DNA from: an uncultured Gammaproteobacteria bacterium
Lineage (GTDB): Bacteria > Pseudomonadota > Gammaproteobacteria > Pseudomonadales > Pseudohongiellaceae
Direction: 5' to 3'
DNA length: 64,000 nucleotides
Assembly: GCA_903862645.1 (NCBI GenBank)
Contig: CAIOZF010000085.1
Span: 105,417-169,416, forward strand
In this document: positions 1 to 8,574 of the stretch, one piece after another
Numbering within the stretch: the first letter of the stretch is position 1
Layout: each line of letters opens with the position of its first letter
Position numbers and translations under genes: made by a program
Notes under the pieces: generated by a model
The model's input: only the letters and a program-made list of their open reading frames with translations
Databases searched by the model: none
What the model was told of the DNA's origin: nothing

Positions 1-756
1 GGTCAGTTCATAGGGCTGAAATGCGGAGATGAATTCCGCACTGTTGCGTGGCAGCACCGGCCATGACCAGGTCTCGCCCATCGCCGCCAGCACGCGCTCC
101 GTATAGATGCCGATGCGGCGAGTCTCGCCGCCTTGCGGCAGCGCCATCATCGACCACGGAATGAACATCTCGCCGGACCAGCCATTGTCGAGCGACTTGG
201 TCGCGCCATGCCACGGCCCGTCCCACTGCCGGTTGATCTGGCGCTCCGGCACGATGGTGCCATCATTCAGGGAGTCGCCCAGGTTGATGCGCAGGAAGTA
301 ACCGTAGAGGCCAGTGCCGGACGGGTCGAACGCAAACCCGTAACTGTCGCGCTGGGACTGGGCGTCGCGCGAACTCATGCGCGAGACCAGGGTCGCCGGG
401 TCTTGATAGTTCATCACGCCGACGTACATGCCGCGCGCGGTGTAGAACACGCGGGTGTGGGTCTCCAGCGAAGCCGCGGCCAGCGTGTCCGGCTGGATCA
501 CGCCCATGCCATCGATGACAGGAATGTCCTGCCAAATCAATTCATCCAGTACGCCGTCCACTGTGATCTCGGCGGCTGCATCGGCGACACGGGTCAGCGG
601 CGTGGCACGCTGCTCGGCAATCGGGTTGAGGGGCTGGGCTGACAATGCCCCTGAAAAACCCACCGCCAAAAAGAGACCGGTGACGAGTCTGACCAAGGGA
701 ATTGCGTGAAAATGTGCGGTGGCACTGGCGGCGAGAGGCGGTAATTTGATCGTCAC
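1..756 (-). CDS. CBM9-like / DUF5916-type exported protein, N-terminal part only
   Basis: I translated this by hand from the minus strand. The frame is open from a GTG at 756 to base 1, giving 252 codons, and runs off the window, so the C-terminus is missing. A hydrophobic stretch at about residues 21-41 ending in ALSA-QP looks like a signal peptide. Next comes a segment with the pattern TVDGVLDELIWQDIP, typical of the family-9 carbohydrate-binding fold that precedes DUF5916 barrels in exported proteins of marine Gammaproteobacteria. NGWSGEMFIPW further on also fits that fold. No strong Shine-Dalgarno precedes the GTG. A TTG at 696 would give a more usual signal peptide, so the start is uncertain. 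The ligand and role are unknown. The outer-membrane barrel half expected of DUF5916 proteins would lie outside the window. Confidence 0.6.
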   Translation of the reverse strand, partial: MTIKLPPLAASATAHFHAIPLVRLVTGLFLAVGFSGALSAQPLNPIAEQRATPLTRVADAAAEITVDGVLDELIWQDIPVIDGMGVIQPDTLAAASLETHTRVFYTARGMYVGVMNYQDPATLVSRMSSRDAQSQRDSYGFAFDPSGTGLYGYFLRINLGDSLNDGTIVPERQINRQWDGPWHGATKSLDNGWSGEMFIPWSMMALPQGGETRRIGIYTERVLAAMGETWSWPVLPRNSAEFISAFQPYELT

Positions 757-1024
757 AGGAATACTCGGGTAACTGGTGGGCTCGGCTTGAATTCCCGCAC
801 TATGCGGGCAAAATAGCAGCGGCGATTCTAGCAGCATTCTTCCAACATCCATTTCCAACAAGTCAGTTTTGCCACAATTCGTCAGAATTGCTCTCTGGAT
901 TGCCATGTTTCCTACTTCTAGCGGGCGGCGATATGGGCTCTAATTGGGTCACTATCAATGAGAACCAGAATGCAGACACTGAATTTTGAAAACTGCACTG
1001 GTGGAACAAAAAGAGCAGAACATC

Positions 1025-1174
1025 ATGAAACACATCAATCGACGCATGAACCCCGCCCTGATGCAGGAAGTGACTTACAGCTGGGAACAGCATGAACAAA
1101 CCGGACCGAAGCTGCTGTTCAACTTCGCCTGCTTCACCGTAGTCTTCGGCTTGCTTTACTTCTTCCTGGGCTGA
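1025..1174 (+). CDS. small single-span membrane protein, unknown
   Basis: This 49-residue frame begins with ATG at 1025. A longer version starting at a TTG at 986 is possible. The first 28 residues are polar. The C-terminal 20 (LLFNFACFTVVFGLLYFFLG) form one hydrophobic span ending exactly at the stop, so the protein would be a tail-anchored inner-membrane peptide. It lies between a divergent DUF5916-like gene and the convergent M1/M28 peptidase, with only 19 bases to the latter's stop. I do not recognise a family. The strongly segregated polar and hydrophobic halves favour a real gene, but the size leaves doubt. Confidence 0.4.
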   Translation: MKHINRRMNPALMQEVTYSWEQHEQTGPKLLFNFACFTVVFGLLYFFLG

Positions 1175-1193
1175 TTCGTCCCCAATCTGCTGA

Positions 1194-4100
1194 TCAACGC
1201 GATTTCAGCACTGCCTCGACCGAGAGCAGTGCATCGTTGCGTCTGATCTGCAACTGCACCGCATCCCCTGGAGCAGCTGCCCTCAGCAGATTGGAATACT
1301 CCTGCAGATTCGCAATCGGTGTGTCGTTGTACTGCAACAGCACATCGCCAGCCTGCAAGCCTGCTTTTTCCCCCGCACTTCCCGGCGTCACGCCGGAAAT
1401 CTGCACACCCCCACCGGTGTAATTGAACTCGGGAATCGTGCCCAACGAGGCCGCCCGCGCACCGGCAGCCGCTTCCGTCGAACGCACCGGCGCATTGGTC
1501 AGATTGACCCGCAGCGGTTGATCGCGATCCGCCAGGTACACCATTGCCTCCTCTACCCACAGCGCGATATCGGACATGCCATTCAAATCCACCTTGTCGG
1601 CGGTGTCGCTGGCACGGTGGTAGTCCGTGTGCAGACCGCTGAACAAGTGAATGGCAGGAATGCCCGCCTCCAGAAAGCTCACATGATCACTGCCCGCCAC
1701 AGCCTGCGCGGGAAACTGCGCTGGCACGCCAATGGTGAAACCGATGCCCTGCGCCATGAACGGCCACTCGTAGGCGCTGTCGCTGGCGAACACCTGTAGC
1801 GTGCGGCCTTCCAGCCTGCCAACGCTGTCCAGGTTGAGCATCGCGAACAGATTCGCGGTTGTGAAAGGCACCGGGGGATTCGCCACAAAGTGACGCGACC
1901 CGATCAGCCCCGACTCCTCACCCGCGAACGCCACGAAGATCACCGAGCGCTTCGGGCTGAAGGATTTCTGCAGCTTTTTCGCCACTTCGATCAGAATGCC
2001 GACGCCAGAAGCGTTGTCGTCCGCGCCTGCGAACAAGGACTCGTTGCCATTAGCATCCGTCTCGATGCCGAGATGATCGTAGTGAGCACCCAGAATGATA
2101 GGCGCGTTCTTCAGGGTGTCGTCGGTGCCCGGCAGCATGCCGATGACATTGCTGAATGACGCGCTCGTGCCATCGGGAAGACTCTGCGTCCAGGTCTGCA
2201 GATACGAGCCACCCGGTGCCTGCAGGCCTAGCTGCTCGAACTGCCTGGCGATGTAGTCAGCGGCGAGGTCGATGCCGACGGTGCCAAGACCACGCCCCTG
2301 CATTAGCGGGTCGCTCAGTGCTTCAACATGAACGGCCAGACCTGAGGGCAGATATTTCGGCGGGAGCTCGGCCAACGCGGGTTGCGTCGGCAGCAGCGCA
2401 AGGGCTGCACCAGCGGCAAGACCGGGCTTGCGCCACTGCAACGGCGAATCCGGACTCTCCCACTGTCCCTTCACATCATTGGTGGGCTCGCTGCCGACAA
2501 AGCTAAGATAGGAATACTTGCCGTAGTGCGGCAGCTTCTCGGTGAGGCCCGGCATCGCCTCGGGTGAGTGCGCGTGTATCCAGCCAATGGTCAGCTCGGG
2601 ATCATTCGGGTGCGTGGCCGTCAGCACCGTGCTGCGTTCCGCAAAGGGCAGTTCACTTCCGAGCAGCGAGAGACCAGCGTCGTCGAATCCGACGCCGTAA
2701 TAATTCACGGCGTCGGCGATAATGCTGGCGGCAGGATTGTCGCGCCCCATGATCCACACTGATTTGTCGGCGGGCAGCAGCCTGAAATTCTCGGCCATGA
2801 CGATCTCGGAATTAACCTCGGTGCCAGCGACAAAGAACTCGGCCATCTCCAGCCACAGCGTACGGTTTTCCTGCGGCACCACGAACACGATGTTCTGCGC
2901 TCCGAACATCTGCCGCAGTGTCGGCGGCAGCTCGGCCACATCGAGGCGGCGGAACACGTCGAAGTAAGGGTCGACCTGCACGGCCTGCAGTGCTGCGTAG
3001 TTCGGCACACTGAGCTCGGCCGTGGCGCTGCTCATGGTCATGGGCACCTCGACAATCTGTGCCTCTTCTTCGCCTTCGTAATAAAGGGCAACCGGCACGC
3101 TCAACGCATAGGCGTCAGCCTGCTGAATCTGTTGCAGAGTAATCTGCGCGCTGCCATCTGCTGCGCCGCTGACGCGGAGTGCAAGCTCCGGTGCACCGCG
3201 ACGCTCGACCCATTGCTGAAAGAACGCGCTCAGATCTTTACCACTGATTCTGGAAAACAACGCTTCGATGTCGGCGAATGAGGTGCGCTGGAAACGACGC
3301 TCGCTGTAGAGATCGCGCAGCCCCTGCAAGAACAGTTCATCGCCCAGTTCGACGCGCAACATGTGCCACAGCATCAGCGTCTTGCCATAACCGATGGCCT
3401 GCGATGCGGCCGAATTGCGCGAGGTGAATTCACTCAGCGGGAAATCCGCCGCGTCGGTGACGAAGCTGCGATAGCGCCCGAGCATGTCCTTGCGATACTC
3501 CGCCCCTGCCGCATTCATTTCCTGAAACAGATGGTCGGCAAGATAAGCCGTCAGTCCCTCGCTCCAGTTGCCAGTGTCGTAGTCGGGGAACACCGAGTTG
3601 CCCCACCAGTTGTGGAGAATTTCATGCGGGTAGGAGGATTCGAGAATGAAGGGGAAGCGGATGATCTGTTCGCCCAACAGCGTGAACGAGGGCATGCCGT
3701 AGCCGGTTTCCCAGAAGTTCTCGACCAGCGCGAATTTGCTGAACGGGTAGGCTCCCAGCATGGGCTCATAAAGGGCCAGATATCTTTCCGTGGCATCCAG
3801 ATAGCGCGTCGCCAGGTTCGGGTCGGGGTTGCGCAGGTAGGCGAGCATCTCGACTTCACCTCCGCCTTGCGCTGCGTCCAGTGAGGAACGATAGGGCATG
3901 CGATAGGTCGTAAAGTCAGCGGCGATCAGGTACACCTCTTCCATGGGCTGAGGGCTGACCCAGAAGTTTTCTCTGTCTTGGGACTCACCCTGGCTCACGG
4001 CAGTCCAGCTCTTGGCTGCTCCGGCAAAGTTGACCTCCATGGAAAAGCTCATCAGCCCCGCCTGAAAGTCCGGCACCCACACGCTGCTGTGATCGAGATA

Positions 4101-4556
4101 AACACCACGCTCGCTGATGATGCCGGTGGTAGAGGAAAAGCTCTGGGCGTATTCGGCTGTCAGTTGTTCGGCATCGGCGTAGACATGGCCAGTGTAATTC
4201 AGGGTGACATGGGCGGAGTCGTCGGTGAGCAGGAGACGGTAGTGATTGGCGGGCGCGATGGTGCGGCCCGCGTCGGCCTTGCTGCTGTCGGCAGAGGCGT
4301 TGTCGAGTTCATGCTCCAGCGCTTCAATGCGGAAGTTGCTGCCCTGTAAACTGTCGAGGATCAGATTGGCGTTGAGCTGGAATTCAAACTCGCGCTGCCC
4401 GGGCGTGAGCATCGGCAAGGTCAAAGTGTCCTGCACGCTGATCGAGTTCTGCGCCGGGTCCAGTGTGACTTCCAGCGTGTGATGCAGCTCCTGCTGCGCG
4501 TGGGCGGAACTGGCCCACAGCACGGCGGCGGCGAGTGCGAGACTGAGTTTGTTCAT
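1194..4556 (-). CDS. exported double metallopeptidase: M1-like + M28 + PDZ
   Basis: A 1,120-residue exported protein with two zinc-peptidase modules. ATG at 4556 is preceded by AAGGA at 7 bases; the longer frame starts at a TTG and is less likely. A signal peptide ends near residue 20 (SSAHA-QQ). The M1 part (about 20-600) carries HEILH at about 309-313 followed by NWWGN and a Glu in WSEGLTAYL, only 17 residues after the second His (18 is usual in classical M1). The M28 part (about 750-1010) shows the full ligand set: AHYDHLG, GADDNASG, AGEESG, NLDSVGR and the His in LHTDYHRASDT. A C-terminal PDZ domain (about 1035-1115) has the pattern GVTPGSAGEKAGLQAGDVLL. Expected activity is periplasmic aminopeptidase action on peptides. 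It follows the TolB-like lipoprotein gene on the same strand, separated by a REP pair. Confidence 0.9.
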   Translation of the reverse strand: MNKLSLALAAAVLWASSAHAQQELHHTLEVTLDPAQNSISVQDTLTLPMLTPGQREFEFQLNANLILDSLQGSNFRIEALEHELDNASADSSKADAGRTIAPANHYRLLLTDDSAHVTLNYTGHVYADAEQLTAEYAQSFSSTTGIISERGVYLDHSSVWVPDFQAGLMSFSMEVNFAGAAKSWTAVSQGESQDRENFWVSPQPMEEVYLIAADFTTYRMPYRSSLDAAQGGGEVEMLAYLRNPDPNLATRYLDATERYLALYEPMLGAYPFSKFALVENFWETGYGMPSFTLLGEQIIRFPFILESSYPHEILHNWWGNSVFPDYDTGNWSEGLTAYLADHLFQEMNAAGAEYRKDMLGRYRSFVTDAADFPLSEFTSRNSAASQAIGYGKTLMLWHMLRVELGDELFLQGLRDLYSERRFQRTSFADIEALFSRISGKDLSAFFQQWVERRGAPELALRVSGAADGSAQITLQQIQQADAYALSVPVALYYEGEEEAQIVEVPMTMSSATAELSVPNYAALQAVQVDPYFDVFRRLDVAELPPTLRQMFGAQNIVFVVPQENRTLWLEMAEFFVAGTEVNSEIVMAENFRLLPADKSVWIMGRDNPAASIIADAVNYYGVGFDDAGLSLLGSELPFAERSTVLTATHPNDPELTIGWIHAHSPEAMPGLTEKLPHYGKYSYLSFVGSEPTNDVKGQWESPDSPLQWRKPGLAAGAALALLPTQPALAELPPKYLPSGLAVHVEALSDPLMQGRGLGTVGIDLAADYIARQFEQLGLQAPGGSYLQTWTQSLPDGTSASFSNVIGMLPGTDDTLKNAPIILGAHYDHLGIETDANGNESLFAGADDNASGVGILIEVAKKLQKSFSPKRSVIFVAFAGEESGLIGSRHFVANPPVPFTTANLFAMLNLDSVGRLEGRTLQVFASDSAYEWPFMAQGIGFTIGVPAQFPAQAVAGSDHVSFLEAGIPAIHLFSGLHTDYHRASDTADKVDLNGMSDIALWVEEAMVYLADRDQPLRVNLTNAPVRSTEAAAGARAASLGTIPEFNYTGGGVQISGVTPGSAGEKAGLQAGDVLLQYNDTPIANLQEYSNLLRAAAPGDAVQLQIRRNDALLSVEAVLKSR

Positions 4557-4580
4557 GGTTCTGTCCTTCAAATCTCAACC

Positions 4581-4656
4581 CTGTGGGAGCGGACCTGTCC
4601 GCGATTTATGCTGCGGAAATTGCGGAAAAGAAGCGCGGGCAGGCCCGCTCCCGCAT
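4581..4656. repeat. REPIN: two inverted REP-like palindromes
   Basis: The first copy (4581-4604) begins CTGTGGGAGCGGACCTGTCC and ends GCGA. A second, inverted copy (about 4633-4655) reads on the other strand TGCGGGAGCGGGCCTGCCCG followed by CGC. Each is an imperfect palindrome, and the two face each other about 30 bases apart, which is the REP-doublet (REPIN) arrangement described in pseudomonads. It sits in the 103 bases between the TolB-like lipoprotein and peptidase genes, where a folded hairpin could affect mRNA stability. Related single copies occur at 11645-11669 and 55674-55697. No RAYT transposase is in the window. Confidence 0.75.
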
Positions 4657-4659
4657 GCC

Positions 4660-5874
4660 CTATTGACCGAGCAAATCCAACGCCCGCGCATGGTTCCAAT
4701 CGGCCATGAATATCTGCGACGTACCATCCGCTGTGCGCGTGCTGCTCCACGCCATCTTGTCTCCGGTCGGCGAGAACACCGGCAGAATGTCGGTGCCCTC
4801 GGTGTTCGTCACCCGCACCGGCGCATGCTCACCCAGCGTGTCGACCATGAACAGCTCGAAGTTGGCGTGCCCCAGCACATTGCTGGAGTAGATGATGTAA
4901 TCGCCACTCGGATGGAAGTAAGGGCCCCAGGACACCATCGCCGAATCGGTGAGCTGACGCTGATTGGTGCCATCGGCGTTCATCGTCCAGATCTCGGCGC
5001 TGTTGCCATCCGGATTGAAGCGGCGCCAGACGATCTGCTGATTGTCCGCGCTGAAGAACGGCCCACCGTCATAGCCGGGTGATTGCGTCAGCTGGCGAAC
5101 ATTGCCGCCATCGGCATCCATGAGATACAGGTCCATGAAGTAGGACGCATCGTCCTCGAACAAACGCTGCTCCGCCTGGCTCAGCGGACGGTTATAAGCC
5201 TCGCGGTTGGAGGCGAAGATGATGGTCTGACCGTCGGAAGAATAAGAGCCCTCGGCATCATAGCCGCGTGCGTTGGAAAGATTCACCAGCCCGCCGCCAT
5301 CGGTGTTGGCTTGATAGATCTCGTAGTGTTCGTCATAGTCCCACGCATAGCCACGCTGCACCGCGCTCTCGCGCATCGCTATCTCGCGCTGCTGCTTGCC
5401 GACGGCGTCCGGGTCATCGTGAGTAGAGGAGAACAGGACGAGATCCTGCGTGGGATGAATCCATGAACAGGTGGTCAGCCCGATGCCAGGTGACACGCGT
5501 GACGTGGTGCCGGCCACAAGATCGCGCACAAATATCTGATAGAAGGGGTTATCGCCTTCCACTTCAGCCTGATAGATCAGCCGGTTACCGTCGGCACTGA
5601 AGTAACCTTCGCCGGAGCGCTTTCCATCGGTGATGAGCTGGTGGGTGTTGAGCAGCAGTTCGCTCTCATAGAGCGGGCCTTCCTCTGCAGGCGAAGCGGC
5701 TGGCGGCGTGTACGCGGCAGTGGCACCGGCCGCGCCATCCGGAGCAGGCACATCGGCAGCGACCGCAGCGGTGGCAGGCTCCTGACTGGCGCTGGAGGCG
5801 ACCGGTGTCTCCTGACTGCAAGCCACAAGAGAAAGGACGCTGAAACAAAGAATACCCAGACGATGTGCGTGCAT
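4660..5874 (-). CDS. TolB-like beta-propeller lipoprotein (PD40 repeats)
   Basis: A 404-residue lipoprotein. ATG at 5874 starts a short signal peptide with lipobox LVAC at about residues 16-19; the track-longer start is upstream of any natural signal. A low-complexity Ala/Pro/Ser linker follows. The rest is a WD40-like propeller with recurring FSADGNRLIY, SSDGQTIIFAS, FSADNQQIVW, HPSGDYIIYSS and FSPTGDKMAWSS units, the PD40 pattern of TolB and dipeptidyl-peptidase propellers. No catalytic domain is fused to it. It lies upstream of the M1/M28 peptidase on the same strand, so it could act as a substrate-recognition or scaffold partner; that is inference from proximity only. Confidence 0.8.
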   Translation of the reverse strand: MHAHRLGILCFSVLSLVACSQETPVASSASQEPATAAVAADVPAPDGAAGATAAYTPPAASPAEEGPLYESELLLNTHQLITDGKRSGEGYFSADGNRLIYQAEVEGDNPFYQIFVRDLVAGTTSRVSPGIGLTTCSWIHPTQDLVLFSSTHDDPDAVGKQQREIAMRESAVQRGYAWDYDEHYEIYQANTDGGGLVNLSNARGYDAEGSYSSDGQTIIFASNREAYNRPLSQAEQRLFEDDASYFMDLYLMDADGGNVRQLTQSPGYDGGPFFSADNQQIVWRRFNPDGNSAEIWTMNADGTNQRQLTDSAMVSWGPYFHPSGDYIIYSSNVLGHANFELFMVDTLGEHAPVRVTNTEGTDILPVFSPTGDKMAWSSTRTADGTSQIFMADWNHARALDLLGQ

Positions 5875-5964
5875 AGTGATCACCAGTACGGATTGTAAGA
5901 AAAGACTAGCGGCCACTATATCGTCGTGTGGCGTCCCTGCAAAGCATGAATCGTTAGCGCTGGC

Positions 5965-6387
5965 TTAGTGCCCAATCAGCTGGGCTTCGAGCTGCTCGTC
6001 AGGGGTCAGTTTTTTATAGCCGCGCGGGTACGGCCATCCATAGCCCCATCTGAATTTTGAAGGCAAATAGGGCGTGCCACCCACGCGCACTCCCGCGAGC
6101 ATCAGGGAAGCAATCGGCGAATCATCGACCAGAACTACACATTGCTGCAGATCCAGATCGGCTGCGAGACGCTCCTGATAAGTACCGCCTTTCCAATACG
6201 CAAAATCATGCGCCTCGCAACAACTTAGCCACATCTGCTTCTGCTCGTATGTGCCATCGGGGAAAGCACTGCATCCGTCAGAAGTGAAGGGTGCCAATAC
6301 TCCGCTTTGTGCCAGTAGGGGCAGCATGCCAATCAGCGCGAGGCTCAAGGTGAGATACCCAGTCTGCTTTTTCACTTCCACTCTCAT
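5965..6387 (-). CDS. exported phospholipase A2-like protein
   Basis: A 140-residue protein whose ATG at 6387 overlaps the stop of the VIT gene in an ATGA, implying coupled translation. A hydrophobic segment at about 11-31 is a signal peptide or anchor. Conserved features are DGCSAFPDG (about 37-45) and CC-x2-HD-x2-YW (Cys56, Cys57, His60, Asp61), which recall the Ca-dependent phospholipase A2 signature CCxxHD. An AD-x-DLQQC motif follows. Small bacterial exported proteins with this cysteine/His-Asp core are common, but their activity is mostly untested. No canonical Ca-binding YGxxG loop is obvious, so enzymatic function is inference. Confidence 0.6.
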   Translation of the reverse strand: MRVEVKKQTGYLTLSLALIGMLPLLAQSGVLAPFTSDGCSAFPDGTYEQKQMWLSCCEAHDFAYWKGGTYQERLAADLDLQQCVVLVDDSPIASLMLAGVRVGGTPYLPSKFRWGYGWPYPRGYKKLTPDEQLEAQLIGH

Positions 6388-7076
6388 GCAACTACCCCGA
6401 ATATTGCCCCCACTCCCGCTGTCAATGCCTGCGCCAGCGCCCCCCACAACGCGACGCGCGAGGCTGCTTTGATGATAGGTGCTCCACCAACCTTGGCAGC
6501 CAAAGCGCCCAGCATTGCCAGAAATGCGAGGGAGGTCAGTGATACTGCAATAGTTTGCTGAGGAGGAGGAAATAGCAGTATCACAAGAATTGGCAGCAGT
6601 GCACCTAAGGCAAAAGTGATTGCAGAAGAGAGTGCCGCCTGAACTGGCCGGGCCTTGAGGATCTCCGATATCCCTAATTCATCCCGCGCATGGGCGCCAA
6701 GAGCATCTTTGGCCATCAACTGCGTTGCAACCCGCCGCGCGAGCTCCAGATCCAACCCGCGCTGAACATAGATATGGGTCAGTTCTTCGTGTTCATGGAC
6801 CGGGTCTTCTGCCAGCTCCTTGCGCTCGCGATCCAGATCGGAATTCTCAGTATCCGATTGCGAACTCACCGACACGTATTCACCCGCCGCCATGGACATC
6901 GCACCCGCAACGAGTCCGGCAATGCCGGCAACCATCACGGCTTCGGAATCCGCCCCGGAGGCCAGCACGCCCAGTATCAGGCTGGCAGTCGAGACAATGC
7001 CGTCATTGGCGCCCAACACCGCAGCACGCAGCCAGCCGACCCTGTTGGTCCTGTGTCTTTCGATATGTCTTGCCAT
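6384..7076 (-). CDS. VIT1/CCC1-family iron/manganese transporter
   Basis: A 230-residue inner-membrane protein. The N-terminus has the family signature LRAAVLGANDGIVSTASLILG followed by VAGAMSMAAGEYVSVSSQ, which carries the Met/Glu residues used for cation passage. A cytosolic charged loop (about 75-130: DLDRERKEL, HEHEELTHIY) matches the acidic metal-binding domain of CCC1-type proteins. Three more hydrophobic segments follow. These proteins export Fe2+ or Mn2+ from the cytoplasm. The ATG shares a base with the stop of a 51-codon upstream frame (TAATG), and the stop overlaps the next gene's ATG, so all three are probably co-translated. Confidence 0.88.
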   Translation of the reverse strand: MARHIERHRTNRVGWLRAAVLGANDGIVSTASLILGVLASGADSEAVMVAGIAGLVAGAMSMAAGEYVSVSSQSDTENSDLDRERKELAEDPVHEHEELTHIYVQRGLDLELARRVATQLMAKDALGAHARDELGISEILKARPVQAALSSAITFALGALLPILVILLFPPPQQTIAVSLTSLAFLAMLGALAAKVGGAPIIKAASRVALWGALAQALTAGVGAIFGVVA

Positions 7077-7231
7077 TAGCGAATACCCGATTCAAGCATG
7101 TCGAGGTAGATGAATTCAGGCGCCTTCACGCCCGCTTTCCGGCGAATCTCCTCTTGCTCAGAGGACTGAAAGAACTTCCTGGCGGATTCGTGTGATTTCA
7201 ACTTTGAGAAATGCACACGTGCCAGGGACAT
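7076..7231 (-). CDS. 51-codon ORF coupled to the VIT gene, possible remnant
   Basis: Read by hand: ATG at 7231 opens a frame ending LDMLESGIR with TAA at 7078-7076, sharing its last base with the VIT ATG. The sequence contains HFSKLKSHESARKFFQSSE and IRRKAGVKAPEFIYLDMLE, which looks like the C-terminus of a small alpha/beta-barrel (antibiotic-biosynthesis-monooxygenase-like) protein. A stop lies directly before the ATG, so no N-terminal half is in frame. It may be the tail of a decayed gene or a real small leader gene. The coupled stop/start favours translation. Confidence 0.4.
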   Translation of the reverse strand: MSLARVHFSKLKSHESARKFFQSSEQEEIRRKAGVKAPEFIYLDMLESGIR

Positions 7232-7326
7232 TCACCGCTCGATAGTTCCACGTTGGCACAGTCGGGATCTTGACCGAGGTCGCTGAAATGGTTTTAGGCG
7301 CGCTCTCTGCGGAGGATGGGTTCAGC

Positions 7327-8373
7327 CTAAAAAGATGCGAGGGCGTTGAAAGGGCTCGCCGTACCGCCTTTGATTGGATTGATCTGGATCGCTGTTAAAA
7401 ACTCCCAGCGGTGCAGGCGCGCTGCGGTAGCGGCCACATCCTTCAGATAGCCGTTATCAACGATTGGGAGACCGATGTTTACCTGTGTCAATTGGTGGAT
7501 CGGGCGGTTGATGCCTTCCACGCCGGAAGGCTGCACATCGTTCACCGCATCGCCGATCAGAATCGCCACATCTCTCTCCTTCAGAAACGGCAGCACCGAG
7601 GCATGCAAACCGGCTCCGCCTTGGCCGTATGCCCAGGGGCCGAGCGCATCGCGCCGTTCCCAGCGTCCGGTGCGCACGAACAATGCATCGCCACTGCTGA
7701 TTTTTACGCCGGCGAATTCCTCCCAGGCTAACAGGTCCTCTACGTAAATTGGCGTGCTCGGGTCGAGCCATTCCACGCCGCGCATGAGAGGAATGTCCAC
7801 GAGCACACCGCGCGTGACATAAGAGGTACCCATGCGATCGATGCCGAGATCCTCACAACCCGTAGCGGTGAGGTTTTGCGGATAGCCGTTGAAGATCACA
7901 AATTTGCCATCGACCTCGGAACGGTAATGGCACAGCGCATCGATATGAGACAGCATGCCATCGTGCAGTGAGAACTGGATTTCATCCAAGGCAAAGCTGG
8001 GCTCACCGGTGTCGGGATCGATTCGACTCATCCAGTGTTCGGTCGGGCCGAAGGACTGACTGTCCAGGGATTTCTCTTCAGTGACGAAATGCTGCAGCGT
8101 CACTGTTTCACCAACCTGCACCAGCGCTGCTGCCTGTCGGGTTTTTTCAGGCGTGATCAGGTTGAGCGTACCGCGCTGGTCATTCGGCCCCCAGCGACCC
8201 CAGTTGGACAGATCGCTCTCCCATTGTTTCAGGGTGTCGAGAGTGACTTTGACTGCCGGGTCCTGGGTTGATGGGTGCGCTGTGAAATTTTCCTGGCCGA
8301 ATGCGGGGCTTGACAAAAGCGCTACCAGCAAGAATCCGGTTGCATGTTTCTTTGAATTGCGTTGACTGATCAT
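7327..8373 (-). CDS. exported cyclase-family metal-dependent hydrolase
   Basis: A 348-residue protein. ATG at 8373 is preceded by GAGGT at 9 bases; a GTG two codons upstream is the alternative. A signal peptide ends near SSPAFG-QE. The body belongs to the cyclase/kynurenine-formamidase-like fold (Pfam Cyclase). The metal-binding pattern HDGMLSHIDALCH (about 140-152) corresponds to the family HxGTHxDxxxH, and later come GDAVNDVQPSG and the C-terminal HRWEFL. WGRWGPNDQRGTLNLI near the N-terminus is typical of the exported subgroup. The substrate is unknown; members hydrolyse amide or lactone-like bonds. It is separated by about 100 bases from the coupled small ORF/VIT genes. Confidence 0.82.
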   Translation of the reverse strand: MISQRNSKKHATGFLLVALLSSPAFGQENFTAHPSTQDPAVKVTLDTLKQWESDLSNWGRWGPNDQRGTLNLITPEKTRQAAALVQVGETVTLQHFVTEEKSLDSQSFGPTEHWMSRIDPDTGEPSFALDEIQFSLHDGMLSHIDALCHYRSEVDGKFVIFNGYPQNLTATGCEDLGIDRMGTSYVTRGVLVDIPLMRGVEWLDPSTPIYVEDLLAWEEFAGVKISSGDALFVRTGRWERRDALGPWAYGQGGAGLHASVLPFLKERDVAILIGDAVNDVQPSGVEGINRPIHQLTQVNIGLPIVDNGYLKDVAATAARLHRWEFLTAIQINPIKGGTASPFNALASF

Positions 8374-8574
8374 ATACACAGACCTCGTTTAAAGTACTGG
8401 AACAATATGACTGCTGAATAGCCGGCTTGGCAGCGAAGGGACGACTAGGATGCGGTGGAGCTTAACAGGATTTGCGCAGGCGCGTAATTAAAATGGGGCG
8501 GCGCTCTGCCATGAATCGGTCTGAGTTGTTTGCATAGTCTCCTCAATACAACGCAGTTGATATACGGGACATGG

